Source: Symsagittifera roscoffensis (Eukaryota > Xenacoelomorpha > Acoela > Convolutidae). Taken from it: DNA of 64,000 bases. A program made the translations under genes and the position numbers. Location: positions 12,624,844-12,688,843 of the forward strand of contig NC_087067.1 in NCBI RefSeq assembly GCF_963678635.1, written 5' to 3'. This document shows, one piece after another, positions 15,811-27,908 of this stretch. Below the pieces are notes generated by a model, which saw only the letters and a list, made by a program, of their open reading frames with translations, was not told where the DNA came from and made no database searches. Position 1 is the stretch's first letter, and the number at the start of each line of letters is the position of its first letter.

Positions 15811-17640
15811 TTAAGCCTCTTATTTCACAATTCACACTAACGGTGAAGGGTCCTATCGCTCGCCTAACTTCGGCTCGATTAAGGTTTTGCTGTGCCTTTA
15901 GCCTTCCTTTTTCGTCTAGAACAGCCTAAAGTTACTTTATTCAACCGCTATCACCTTTTAGTAGGGTTATAAGGGCTTTTCTAGAAGAAATTTATAAAAC
16001 GTGAAGGGTGTACCCTTCCAAATTGAGGAATTTGCTAAAAACAATCTCAAAAAATTTTCACGCTTCCTTTTCCGAAAAACTTTTGTCCCTATCAGTAAGC
16101 TCAGCTAATTTCTGATCTATTGGTACCAAGATAAACTCGATATGCCCAGTAGTTCCAAAGTTATTAACCAAAACGTCTTTTTTCTAAACTCAAAAATTTT
16201 TCTCTCTTATAGGTTCCGCCTAACTTTTTCCGCAACTTAACCCTACAGTACAAGCCTCACAAACGGCTACAAAACTGATCGTAACGATCCTGACTGATAT
16301 AAATGCCTGTAACAACAATATATCTATCAACAACAAACGGGGGGGTTGGATCACATCTTGTCTGGGGGGATGACTTCTACTGATTTTTCACTTTTTTACT
16401 GTTTTTGGTTTTTTCGGCAATTTTTTATGTTTTTTGTTTTTCTTGGGTACTATACTACTTTTTGTTTGGTTTTACTTATACCTTTAAGTGTTTTTGGTCA
16501 CAAACCACTCAGGGGATGAGGGGTTTGCGATTCCCCCCACCCTTCCTGGTTCGTGAATTTTCGGTCTTAACTAGGTTAAAAAACTATTCACGGTAATCCG
16601 GAAGGCTTCCGCGTTCCGAACTACCCTTCCGCCCGGCGGTTTAGGCCTATTAAGGGCGTTAATGTGAGCATTCGCTCGGCGCGGAGTGCTCGTTAACGGT
16701 TCTGCCGGTCATGATGTTAAAAAGAATAACACCCAGGAGCGCCATAAAAACATGTATGTAACATTCGCCCGGAAGATACATATCGACGGAAAACAAAACT
16801 AAGTCTTGAGACGACTGGCTAACGTCTAAACAGAGCTTTGCCTGCTTTTCACCGTCTCTACCAAGCCAGTACTTTTCGGTGGTCTTTTGCAACATCGGGT
16901 CGACAAAAACGTTACTGCTTTCGGCTTCGGTCAAAACACTCAAATTAACTAGATTACATGCAGAAATAGTGAGCTCATGGCTGGGTCTCAGTATCCCCAG
17001 ACCACGAGGTCAATCCTAAAAACAGGGCTACTACTCATTATATTACTATTGTTTTTGTTCAGTAGATAAAAATCATCATCTCCATCGAAGATGGATTAAC
17101 CCTTTCCCCCAACTCCTAGCTTCTCATCCCTATCAAAATGAATCCAGATATTAATTAAATTCAAGTCAGGACATGACAGGAAGCTAAAAGTTTATGCAAC
17201 AGGATAAAAGTTTCAGTTCCTTTACCCTTCCGGATTGATGAATCCGCTGGATCAAGCTCGCTAATCCTGATTTTCTCCCAATCCGGAAGGCCGTCTCTCA
17301 CCCTTCACCGTTGTTCGCAACGGCCTTGCAACTATTGTTGTAGCAGCACAATAGTTGCAACTCGGAGTGTTCTTCTGTTACTCTGTAACTCGTTGTTGTT
17401 TTCCGATCTCAATTTCGTTGTTGTTGCTAGCGCAGCTAATGTTGTTCTCTTGTGTTCTTCTTTCTCGTTTTTGCCAAAATAGCCGTTTCTGGCGTTTCTG
17501 AGAAATATGACGTCATAATTCGAAATTTTGAAATTTAAAAATACTAGAATGTTCCAGCCCTCACCGTTTGGCCAATCGTTCCAATAACGTTCTTAGTTCT
17601 TAATAACCACAAATCCGGAAGGCTTACTGCTAAAAATTCG
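15811..17640. other. Putative LTR or upstream region of the retroelement
   Basis: No coding ORF is convincing. Further TCCGGA-containing motifs lie at about 16010 (variant), 16597, 16622, 17225, 17279 and 17610. Bases 17641-17649 read TCAGCACA-like on the plus strand, so an LTR starting TGTGCTGA on the minus strand is possible. Without the second LTR this is untested. Confidence 0.35.
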
Positions 17641-18265
17641 AAGTCAGCACAAATTGCATTTTGGCCATTCTGGTCGAATGCCACATTGACTGCGATATGA
17701 TTTGAGTGAATTCTGTTTCTTATTCAACAATTGCTGACGTTCTGAATCGAACCATTCCGTTTTCAATACATTTTTTGGTTTAAAATTACGAACAAATTTT
17801 TTTTCGATAGGAGCATGTTGCTGAAGCTGAAGGGCACTAGAAATTAAATAAATCATCGTCGAGAACATAATTTGTGCGTCTGTACATTGATATAAGAGAT
17901 ACCAAGGAAGAGCGGAGAGTGTATTGCAAAAATCATTTTTCTGATAATTTTTTTTTATTGAAAGTCGAAATCATCCTCGGTAAACTTTTGCCGCATTTTA
18001 TGTCCGTCAAAATAAATGAAGCAAAATGGTCGGTTTTATAAGGTGTATCAAAACAAAATTCAATGCCGTTTTTCTTCATAGTCACCGATAATGTAGTCGA
18101 TATGAGTTTTAGTTGAGGAACTAATTCTGGTCTCATCGTTTGGACAAAAAACCTTCAACCCATATGGAATAATTATAGAATCTAAATTTTCTTTTTCTTT
18201 GCTATCCAGATAATTTATGTTATAATCACCCAGAAGCGTAATTTTATTAGAAACTGAAAATGCAT
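17641..18265 (-). pseudogene. Endonuclease (EEP) fragment of a non-LTR retrotransposon
   Basis: Broken minus-strand reading frames carry pieces of an AP-endonuclease-like domain. GDYNINYL (the GDFN-type motif) is at about 18215-18240, then a strand around FCPNDETRISS, a frame break, TPYKTDHFASFIL (the S/DH-type end of the domain), and a WFDSERQQLLNKKQ segment typical of the linker after the endonuclease in LINE ORF2 proteins. There are several frame breaks, and no RT follows before the retroelement. It is a degraded remnant, cut on its 3' side at the putative edge of the gypsy-like element. Confidence 0.6.
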
Positions 18266-18498
18266 ATTGGATTTCGGAGGCTTTTCAGTTTCTAATAAAA
18301 TTACGCTTCTGGGTGATTATAACATAAATTATCTGGATAGCAAAGAAAAAGAAAATTTAGATTCTATAATTATTCCATATGGGTTGAAGGTTTTTTGTCC
18401 AAACGATGAGACCAGAATTAGTTCCTCAACTAAACTCATATCGACTACATTATCAGTGACTATGAAACAAACGGCATTGAATTTTGTTTTGATAATAT
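18048..18498. repeat. Inverted repeat of the endonuclease fragment, arms about 210 bp
   Basis: The sequence at about 18048-18261 recurs in reverse complement at about 18285-18498, around a short spacer of about 24 bases. Both arms encode the same peptide around GDYNINYL, on opposite strands. The arms are nearly identical, so the inversion is recent compared with the decay of the ORF. Confidence 0.85.
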
Positions 18499-18499
18499 A

Positions 18500-19250
18500 T
18501 GTGAAGTAAAACATGGTTCAAAGGTTTTATTTCACACAAGAAATGAAATGAGTTTATGATTACAAGGTTTCATAAGGAATTGTATTGAGTTTTGAAAATT
18601 GTTTAGTTGCGTTTCTTTTCTCCAGTATAGACTCCATTTACTAGTGAGCTCCAAATAGTGAACTCGCGACAATGATCATCCTGGCTGCTCTTATATCAAA
18701 CCTTAAAAGACACTATTTAATCAGTGGCTTGACACTGGTTTAACAAATGGTTTGGCACGGTTTTTTTTTCGATTTCACGGTACTACTATGATAGAGTGGT
18801 CCCTTGAAAATAACAAGGTCGCTTGAGAATAAGGTATCTAGAGCTCTGAAATCGTTTAAAATTTATGATCTCGTCCTTTTGAAAGATTTCGCAGTATATT
18901 TTGAAACAAATTTTATGTTTTACTTCGTAAAACTTCCCCCCCCCCCTCACCATTTTAAGGTGGAAAATGCAAAAAAAAAAACGTCAAAACTGAGTTTAAT
19001 TTGAGCTTGAATCATTATATTTCGCGCGATTTTTGAAATGAATAAATTATTCGCAAAGTAGTTTTCGAAATTATAGCATGCATAATGCTTGCACGACCTA
19101 TCTATCATAGTTGCTTTTACGAGAAACCACTATCATAGTAGTACCGTTATCACCAATGCGAAGCAAAAATCTGTTTGCTTGATCGGATTTTAAGAAAAAG
19201 TTGTTTCCTATGCGCAATATTGGGTATTTTTGTTCCGATTGATTCATTTT
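18500..19250. other. Upstream region of the O-GlcNAcase gene
   Basis: No coding sequence is recognised. It contains a C-run near 18930 and AT-rich tracts. The last bases (19240-19253) are pyrimidine-rich and end in CAG, an acceptor 7 bases before the OGA start codon. Confidence 0.5.
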
Positions 19251-19260
19251 CAGGCGTTAA

Positions 19261-21713
19261 ATGTCAGATAAATTTTTATTGGGAGTAATTGAAGGCTTCT
19301 ATGGGAAGCCATGGACGTTCGAGCAGCGTAAAAGATTGTTCAATAGGGAAAAAGATTTTGGCTTCAAGTATTTCATGTATGCCCCTAAAGATGAAGCAAA
19401 GCATAGACGGTTGTGGCGCGAGCTGCATGACGAAATTGAAATCTTTTACCTCAAAGAACTCATTAGCGCTGCCTCGGCACAAAATATTGCCTTTGTATAC
19501 GCTATTTCTCCCGGCCTGGATATGATTTATAGTTCGGATCAAGAAATTGAATTATTGGAACAAAAGTTGAAACAAGTTTATGACATTGGATGCAGAGACT
19601 TTGCCTTGCTGTTCGATGATATTGATACTCATTTCCATTGTTCCTTAGATCATAAGCAGTTCACTTCGTTGGCTAAGGCACAAGTGCATGTGTCAAATGC
19701 AATGTACAAAAAATTTGGCACTGATTGTCATTTAATGTTCTGTCCGACAGAATACTGCACGAGTAGAGCTTTTCCAACTCTGGAGGAAAGCGAGTACCTG
19801 CAAACTGTTGGTTCAGACCTAAACGAGGCCTTTCACGTTCTGTGGACCGGTGATAGAGTAATCTCGGATGAGCTTTTAGCCAAGCATATCAAGCCTGTTC
19901 GAAAGATACTTAAACGGAAACCCTTAATTTGGGAAAATTTAAATGCAAATGATTACGATCCTAGAAGAGTGTTTCTAGGACCGTATCTCGGAAGAGACGC
20001 TGAACTGATTGATGAAGTTTCTGGAATACTTACAAACCCGAATAATCAATTTGAACTGAATTACATTCCATTTCTTTCGCTGAGCTTGTGGTTCAATAAA
20101 TCATTTGAAAAAGCAGAAATTGACAGCAATCAAATCACCAGAAGTTGTGCTGAAAAATGGGCAGTTGAAGGTAGGCGTCTCTTTTGAAGTGCGGAAGATA
20201 TATAATATATAAAAATGCGGTTCAATATATAAAACAACTGGATTGTTAAACATATTTTAATTGTTTTTAGTTTGCCGACAACTGCCTTGCGAAGAAAAAC
20301 TAGTTTCTCAAATTGCAGTTGCGGCCCAAGAAAACTCAGATGCTGGAACGGAGGTTGAAATGGACTTCGAAATAGATGGAACCTACACTATAACCCCAGA
20401 GGAAATTGAACTGATTCTCAGTTTCAATTATCTTCCACACAAGGCTGGTCCAATAGCTGAGAAGATATTTGAGGAGGCCAAGTCTCTAGTTGAAACTAGC
20501 AGCGGTAAAGCTGAGAGTGATTGGACTGAAAGAGGTCACAAGCTGATAGAAGAGGCGAGAAGTGTGATAGATGCGATTGACAAACTGCTGGATTGTCCTA
20601 ATCGCCAGGTGGCGTTCGAGATCTATCCAATGCTAAGCGAGACCAGGACTATAATGGACATGCTGATTCGTCACTTCAATTGGCTTCTTGGTTAGCTGAG
20701 CTTGTTTCGCTGAAAAATGGACCCCTAAAATAAAATTATATCTCAAGCATTATGTTAGTGCACAGCTAGCATAAGTTTTTAGATTCCTTTGAGTTGTCTG
20801 CCATGTGCACATCGTAACTAGAAAACACATCGAGGAAAAACATCGAAACTATGAGATAAACTGGTTTTTGTTCTGTTTAGGCGAGGCATGTCCAATGTCC
20901 GAAGAGAAACGACTCGGGTTCTACACTCGATTTGGAATTAATGGGCAATTCAATAGCTTGCTCACTAGCATCATGGAACCTGACAGTTGGTTCGGAGGAG
21001 TCATGATTCTGCCACTATCTCAAAACTTCATTCCTAAAGCGGCCAAATTTATGTGCACCATGGCTGACTTCCACGACAGTGCTTTAGTGGAGACACTTTT
21101 AAAAGGAGCTGTTGATCAGAGTCCCGTGCTGTGCTATGTCATGATTAATCATCAGGACGATGTCTTGGCTTTATCTGTAGGTCATGAAAGTACACAGAGT
21201 CTTAAAAAGGCTGTGGAAACTTTGGCATCGTCGACAGCTCAGAAAACCGTAATCACGGACGCTGAAATGCCCCCTTCGACTGATGATAACGATGGAAATG
21301 TGAATGTCGATTCACAAAGTGAGGATGAAGATTCGCCTGAAAGTGAAAATGATTATATTTCGGCGTTATCTACACTGGTCAAAAGTTTGGATGAAAAAGA
21401 AAACATTGATAACGGCGAAGGTGACATAGAACAAAATAAAGCGTGTTGCGTATTTGTGTTCAACTCACCGAAGTTACTTCAACAGAAAATGCTGGATAAT
21501 TTTCTGCTCAGTGTCAATACAGCAGTGAAAACTTTGCCTGCATTGAAAAAGTGCAGACTAGTCTTTGATCTGCACTTTGCATCGTCCACTCCTTCTCATT
21601 TAGATACGTTGGAATCGATGGGTTACGTAAAAGAAGAAGTCACGAACCGATTCCTAGACAGGTTTACACTGTTTCTGTGCAAATATGCGGCCGAGCAATC
21701 AATGGTGGAATAA
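19261..21713 (+). CDS. OGA: Protein O-GlcNAcase (GH84), three exons
   Basis: Removes O-linked GlcNAc from Ser/Thr of nuclear and cytosolic proteins. Exons 19261-20170, 20271-20690 and 20881-21713 join in phase with GT-AG borders and give 720 residues. Exon 1 is the GH84 catalytic domain: GVIEGFYGKPW at 8-18, the catalytic pair Asp119-Asp120 in ALLFDDID, FCPTEYC at 160, and WENLNANDYDPRR at 224-236. Exon 2 is the helical stalk with NYLPHKAGP and the closing FNWLLG. Exon 3 is a poorly conserved C-terminal region with an acidic insertion at 21290-21430; I cannot see a clear acetyltransferase-like motif. It is shorter than the human protein (916 aa), mostly in the disordered linker. An in-frame TAA sits directly before the ATG, and an acceptor TTTTCAG ends 7 bases upstream. 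AATAAA lies at 21851. Confidence 0.93.
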
Positions 21714-21850
21714 TGAATTTTTGGCTGAAAGTTGCGTATTAGATTGATCGATATCATAATTTCACCTGTTAAATACTTTTGAGGTTGAACAATTGTTCAT
21801 CTGTAAGGAAAAAATTTAAAACTGATTTGTAACTTTCGCTAAAAATTCAA

Positions 21851-21867
21851 AATAAATCTCAAATAAA
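21851..21867 (+). terminator. Polyadenylation signals of OGA
   Basis: Two AATAAA hexamers, at 21851 and 21862, lie about 140 bases after the OGA stop codon. Confidence 0.55.
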
Positions 21868-21869
21868 AT

Positions 21870-22244
21870 TTTGGAGGCTCTAGTATAATTTCAGCTGAAT
21901 TTTAACAAGAGAACTAAATTAATTTAATTAATGAAATATTTAATGTTATTGTTTTGACATGGAATTAGTTGAGCACAAGTTAATTAATTGTAGTTCCTGC
22001 GAATCGCAGAGGAGCTATCAGTAGGCCTTAACAGTCCTGTCGAGGATAGTCCGTTTGTTGACTCCAGAACTCAGATACCTTAAGGCTTGATGAGGATTTT
22101 TTCTCGCTGCTAAAAGTATAACAAAGAAGAAGCGTTACGTATCGTAAGTAGTTTCTACATGTTCCTAGCTTCAACGAAATCATTTAATAACTTTTGCAAC
22201 TTGTCATGGTTGATTTTTTAATAATTTTTATTTCAGAAATTAAG
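21870..22244 (+). other. Spacer and 5' leader between OGA and the Tudor gene
   Basis: No ORF. A donor-like GTAAGT stands at about 22143 and an acceptor TTTTATTTCAG ends at 22236, 8 bases before the Tudor ATG. This could be a small 5'-UTR intron, or an outron removed by trans-splicing. Confidence 0.45.
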
Positions 22245-25200
22245 ATGGACGGTGTTGAAAGAGTAAAAAGTACTGCCAAGAGAGAGCTACGAAGTGTTGA
22301 AGAATCCAAACTAAAAGTGATCGACTTCGTGGAACACATTTTGGAAAAGAAATTGAGCAAACTTCGAACTGCCAACGACGAGCTACAACGTCATGATCAA
22401 ACATCAGATTCGTTTATAAACACTTACAGCATCTTCGAAGACGATTTGAAAGAAATGAACAAATTGTGTAATTTAATTCCCCTGTTTTTGAACAAATTCG
22501 TTCCGCGTGAAGAAACGGTTTCCCGTGAAATCCCTGTGGAAAATCGTGTAAACAGTCCTCCAAGACCTGAAAACTCTGCAAAAGACAGTCAATCTAAAAA
22601 AGTGAATCAGAAGTCGACGGAGAAAAAATTGGCGCTTGATGAACTGTTGCCGAAAAATGATCTGGGTAAACAATTCAAGGGATTTTTGGTACACCTGGAA
22701 GGACCAAATCAAATTTACTGTGCTCCTAGAAACATGCTGTCAAAATACGTAAGGCTTGACTGATTTTGCTTTCATTCCAGAAAACGGAATGTTTATGCTC
22801 GGTGTGGTTTTTTTTTATTCAGTTGAAAAATATTATTTCGATCGGTGAAAATTACTAAAAAAACCACACCGAGCATAAATATTCCGTTTCCTTCGAAAGT
22901 CGGAAGAAAAAAATTTCAAGTCCCACTGAAACTACATTGAAAAACACCTGTACTGGCAACTCCCATGAAAGTTGCTTGCAGAACAAGAAAAGTCCTTGAT
23001 AAAGCAGCCAAGCCAACGATCATTGAGCATACACAAATTGAGCCAATAAATGATTTTTATAAAAGTTTTAAGAAATTCAAGCCCCCTGAAACTATATTGA
23101 GCAACATTTGCACTTGCAACTACCATGAAATTGCTTCCAGCACAAGCAAAGTCCTTAATGAGGCAACTAAGTCGATAAATTTTGAGCAGACAAATGAAAA
23201 TCAGACACTTCAATTTTTATCGAAAAAGAAAATATTAAACTGCATACATACTGACAAAAATAAAGTACGACCGGGACTCAAACCCTGACGTTAGGGCGCA
23301 AAGGCAACGGCGTTGCCTCTAGGCCAAGTCGGGACAAATCTTGATGCTCTTAAACTTCAATTATAAAGTAAGAAAAGCAAGTGAGATTTGTAAGAAAAGT
23401 TTTCAACGATCGAAATAATAATTTTCAACAAATTTTTTACACGATTGAAGATATCGACTTCTTGAGTTCAAATGTAAAATGATATTTCACCTCCGATTTG
23501 TTTTAAAAATTGCCAAATTTGCCATGTTCTGGACTAAATTATGCGCGCTTTTAAGAGTTTATTCATAATTCTGAGAGCGTAACGCGAATTATTTATGCGT
23601 GGCAAATTATCCCGCACAGAAAAATTGTTTCAAATCGAATTGATGCTAGCTAATTGGTCGTATTAATTTCGTACGACTCAAAACTTTACAGTTTGATATT
23701 GTCCAAAATGTATAGGTTTTCAATATTTTCTTTTCCCAAAAACTATTTGATATGAATTAAGGGAAAGTCGGAACATCAAGTTCTTTTATTATTGTTCGTT
23801 TTATTTACATAAATTTTGTAAATTGGTTATTTTGATTTTAGGACGAATTAGCGGAAAAACTTAAGAAGTTTCAGACAAGAGAGCGGCTTAATCTTCGTGA
23901 CCTCGCTCTTCCGACTTTGGCTCTTGTCCCGTCTAAAAAGTACCCAGGATCAATTTTTCGGGCGTTTGTCATGTCCAAAGACGCAGTAAACAAAACTTGT
24001 ACAGTTATGTTTGCTGATTGGGGCGACCAGGAAATAGCCCGGATGGACGAAGTTTACAAAATTCCACCCGCCTTTTGTCTTCTACCGCCAGTGGTGAAAA
24101 TTGAACTGACTTACTCGTCAGGTGGCATTAGAATACCGAATGAGCAGTTGTTACCAGAAAGGAAAACAACAAAAGAGTTGTTGAAGAAACATTTAATTGG
24201 CAAGGATGGATTTTGTATGACTTGGCAAATCAGATAAAAATAGGACTATTCATCCGATAGTGATTGGAAATAAGCATTTTTTTGTTCCATCTTAATCATG
24301 TAGTTTTATTTATTTTGTTCCGGCCACTCTTGAAATAGGAGGGAGTCGTGAATTTCCTTGAATGTTGCGACCACTCGATGTATATGAAATGAACTATGGC
24401 ATAGAGTGGGTTGGTACCAGTCCTCTATTTTAGGTTGGGGTTTCAGATTCATCGTATTTCGAATGATTCATCTGACATTTCAGCTACATTTGATAACATC
24501 CTTCTGAAATCATTTCGAGACGCCATTTGCGTCATTTCAACAGAAACTTTTGTACTTCTGATTTTTGTTGCGACCACTGAAATTGGGGTGTAGTTTTTGT
24601 ATTCGGGTGTGTTTTTTTTTCAGATATCTCAAATAATCGTCAGAAGGGGACGAGTGATATATATTGAAGCCCTCGCAGTCGTGATTCGAAACCTAAAAAA
24701 TGTTTCGAAAAAATGTTAACGTGAAAAAAACACTTAACAATAACCCCCTTCAACAAAAGGGGGGAATTGTTCAGAAATAAAAAATGTCGAATTTTCATTC
24801 AATCAGAATGCAGCAAAATTCGAATTTTAAATAACGCCTTAGTGCTAATTTACTGCTTTTTTTTATAGGGGAGGTAATTCTTTAGTAGATAGCAAAGTGA
24901 GGCCATTGTTAAGTAGATCCAAAAACGGCTCACATTTTTTGATCTAATTTTGAGCGAATAAAGCGAGCGAGCTGGTCAATAAAACGTAAAAACTTAATTT
25001 TACTCAAGGAAGTTGAGAAGAAAAAATCTGCTCATTAAAAAAATTGCAAAAGTGTTTTGATTTTTTTGTTTTTTGATTGATGTTGTAAAAAAATTTTGTT
25101 GCCAAATATGCGTACTTTACTCTTAATATCAATTGTACCTTTTTGCTTGGCTTTCGTTCAGATGCGCTCATGGCCGAACGAACTAAAAAAACATCATGCT

Positions 25201-27908
25201 TGTTTTATTTTGTGATCGGAACCTTCTGTGCTACTGGCACAGCAACCGGCTGTCCATGTTTTTATTAAGAGTAATGAGCGTAGTGAGTACTCTCATATAG
25301 GTCTTGCTGATTTTTGTTTGTTTATTTTTTCCAGGAAAAGTCTTAAAGATTGCTCACTCTCAATTTTGATTTTTCGCGGTTTGACATAAAATTTCTTTTT
25401 TTACTTCAGTGCATTTCTATTGTTAGAAGGAAGGCAAACTCCGCTATCAAACAGCAAAATTGTAAAGGTCACGAAAAACGTGATCGACTTTTATTTTTGA
25501 AAATGGAAATTAATTATCAGATTTCCCAGCGAAATCAAAGTTTTACCTATTGATTCAGTTTTCTCAAATTGGGTTAATTTTAACAAAAATTGTCCATCAT
25601 TAATTGTTCTACAAACTTAAAGAGCTTTAAAGCCATCTAATTTTTTCTTCGAAATTCAAAAGTGGAAGATTTTTGAAAAAAAAACAAGTCGTTTTTTTTT
25701 CAGTTTCCTTGCATTCATTACTCTTTTCCAGTTGTCAATAAGGCTATGTTTTGGAAAACCGTTGTTAAATTCCAATTAGTACTTCAGTACATTTCAGTAC
25801 TTTTTTCAAATAGTGGTAGGAACTGAGTAATTTTTTCACTTTTGGCTTAATAGTTAGTTGTATGTAACATCATTTTTGAAGTGAATCACGTTGAAACATG
25901 CAGATATAAAGTTTATAAAAGCCGCGTATTGTATTTAAACAATTTTTAGTGAAACTGTAAGAACTTTACAACCAATCTGATTTGTCTATTTTTTTTCTTC
26001 AGCCAAACGAATTGACGTCATTGTCTTCGTAAGTTACCGTTATGCTAGAAAAAAGTTATTGTAAAAGTTTTGGTGATTTTTAAGTTGATGTATTCAGTCG
26101 TTGAAGTTAATCCAGCTTGATGACAAATTCGGGTTGTTACTCATTTAAAATCTTGAGCATAATCGAGAGAAATTAATTTTATTTGACTCGCAAATCTAAA
26201 GACTTAGATTTTATAGACTTTGATTAACTATAAAAATTAAACTAGGGTGTTAATAATAATAAATTGTTTTCAGGCAGAAAAATACAAAAGTTCACAAAAT
26301 GATTTAAATAAATTTACAACTGCCTGGGAGATCACCACTGGATCTACAGATCCGTTTTCAGGTGTCTCCGGGCGGAAAAATGAGGTACTATTTTACTCTA
26401 AAATGATTTGCTAACAAAAATGTCTCATTACCAATTTCAAAAAATCATTCAAATAGTTTGCTGAAAAGAAACGGGTGTCAAAATTAAAGTCAGGTGGCCT
26501 TATTGGAGCTTTTTCAGCTTTTCGTTGGACGTTTGTTTGTTTTTTAGGAACAGCCACAGAAACCAGGAGATGCTTTTGGAGTTTATGCTTCAGTTGAAGG
26601 AGTTTCTGTTCTCGAAGCAATTGGTGAGTCATACTATCAGCGATTAATTCTGGGTGAATCATTTAATCCAGAAAGAACGAAGAACCGAAAATTAATAAAG
26701 CCAATTTAAATTAGGTATTTGAAAATTGGACAAAAATAAACTGGAAAGTTAAATCGTTTCAAGACTGTTGAATTGTTGCTGGATTGTCCGAAAAAATTAT
26801 GAATATGTTTTGGACTGTTTAAAGACGCATGATGAAAATTTTTCGTAGTTTCGGAATATTTTGTCTTCCAAATGGTACCCATTAATTGACTTCGTTAATT
26901 ATGAAACATCATAAGCAGTACGTTTGTTTGCGCGATAGAGAGGCTGGTCTTTGGCTATGGATAGTTTAATGTATTTAGCTCTGTAGACAACATTTATAAA
27001 ACATTGGCTGAGCTTTCTTCAAAAGTTTTTTTTTCGAATCTGATCGAACGATCAATGGTTTGCCGTACGATGTTTTTTCGTGTTTTTCGCAACATTTTAC
27101 TTCTGACATGTCCACTTCGAGGCATAAAAAATTGTTTTAAATTTTTTTTTTTCAAATTTCATAATCAAACTCGTGAATTGATTTAGTTACAATAGTGGAT
27201 TTTAGTTTTCAGATTACCAATGGAATAAAAAAATTTCTTTCGATCCATTGTTTCTAATTGTTTTATTAGTTGGAAAAATGTGCTAATCTCAAAAGACCCT
27301 TCAATTTGAAAGATATTCATGGTGATATACATTTTTTCTCCAAATTTTGCAAACTGGTTTGAAAACTTAAAAGTCAATATTTTTTTCCGATTTTCTTGAG
27401 ATCCTTGACATTTTCTAACTATCTCTTAGCTATGTTTTTAAGTTAAGAATCTTGGTCGAAATATGAACTTGTGCTTTAGATGTTTTAGTTGGTAATGGAT
27501 GTTAATATTTTTTTGTTTGTAGCGGAGCAACTAAAGCTAAGGTGCGGTGGTGATGGAGCAAAATCTAGTCATGTACAAACATCATTAAATTCAGGCCGTC
27601 AAACTAAATCATCGACATCAGTGAAAACACCCTTCTATGGTTTTGAAGCTCCAGAAGAAAACGTTGATGAAATTCACAAATTAGAGGAGATCGAGGCGTC
27701 CAAAAAGCTTGATACGTTCTTACAGAAAAGTAACTTTGGAATCGCTGCTCTTCAAAGTGCTTACTTGAATCCAGATGATGAGCCACCGATGTTACCGGAT
27801 GAAGACGTCGTGTCATGTAGACCTCAGTCACCTGTGGGAAGCGATATAACGTCAGTTAGTCAGAGGGAAGCCAGAAGACCCTTTGTGTTTGGGAACAATT
27901 TCGGGTAA
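22245..27908 (+). CDS. Extended-Tudor-domain protein, multi-exon
   Basis: Exons 22245-22748 and 23842-24214 are followed by 26003-26028, 26274-26384, 26548-26623 and 27523-27908; all phases fit, giving 491 residues. If the weak donor at 24215 (TTT|GTATGA) is not used, exon 2 ends at TAA 24235-24237 and the protein has 299 residues. The N-terminus is a charged coiled coil (1-85), then a Lys/Pro-rich linker. The Tudor domain runs from VHLEGPNQIYC across the first intron to TVMFADWGDQE and CLLPPVVKIELTY, the layout of TDRD-type extended Tudor domains with an aromatic Phe/Trp pair. Such domains bind methyl-arginine, often on Piwi-pathway proteins; the partner here is unknown. The last exons (for example FYGFEAPEENVDEI) are not recognised. 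Introns are repeat-rich. Confidence 0.68.
22779..22893. repeat. Short inverted repeat in the first Tudor intron
   Basis: CGGAATGTTTATGCTCGGTG at about 22786 is matched in reverse complement at about 22866-22890, separated by about 55 bases. Related single copies with the GGAATAATTATGCT core occur at about 36900, 45070 and 62105. Confidence 0.8.
23265..23338 (-). repeat. tRNA-derived SINE head
   Basis: On the minus strand an A-box-like TTGGCCTAGAGGCAACG is followed about 35 bases later by a B-box-like GGGTTTGAGTCCCG. No complete cloverleaf is seen, so it is a SINE head or tRNA pseudogene and not a tRNA gene. It lies in a Tudor intron. Confidence 0.6.
24955..25262 (+). repeat. Interspersed repeat with a CTGTGC/GCACAG hairpin
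   Basis: Blocks here (AAGCGAGCGAGC, then ATATGCGTACTTTACT, then GGAACCTTCTGTGCTACTGG) recur in the same order at 43450-43870. The first two blocks also recur at about 57280-57560, and the hairpin block at about 54960. Confidence 0.6.
25267..25760 (+). repeat. MITE-like repeat, copy in a Tudor intron
   Basis: Begins AAGAGTAATGAGCG and ends with GCATTCATTACTCTT at 25711-25725, an inverted repeat; a conserved tail follows. Internal blocks (TCACGAAAAACGTGATCGAC, TTTCCCAGCG) are shared with other copies in the window. Confidence 0.75.

Larger units (their letters stand above)
1..17640 (-). mobile_element. Giant Ty3/gypsy-like LTR retroelement, decayed, partial
   Basis: A continuous minus-strand series of long ORFs gives Gag, CCHC knuckles, aspartic protease, reverse transcriptase, RNase H, integrase pieces and then extra ORFs (macro domain, SGNH hydrolase, two unknown proteins). 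The order protease, RT, RNase H, integrase with a GPY/F tail is that of Ty3/gypsy (Metaviridae-type) elements. The coding part alone exceeds 14.6 kb, against the usual 5 to 8 kb for gypsy elements. The 3' end and 3' LTR lie beyond the left edge, so no LTR pair can be compared. The right boundary is a guess: non-coding sequence with element-specific motifs reaches about 17620 and a different repeat begins at about 17641. Stops and one-base shifts at most ORF junctions indicate a defective copy. Confidence 0.85.

Noticed and set aside
22245-24237. SGF29 (SAGA-associated factor) as identity for the Tudor gene
   Set aside because: The coiled coil plus Tudor layout is suggestive, but the HLEGPNQIYC and FADWGDQE motifs fit the TDRD-type extended Tudor domain and not the tandem Tudor of SGF29.
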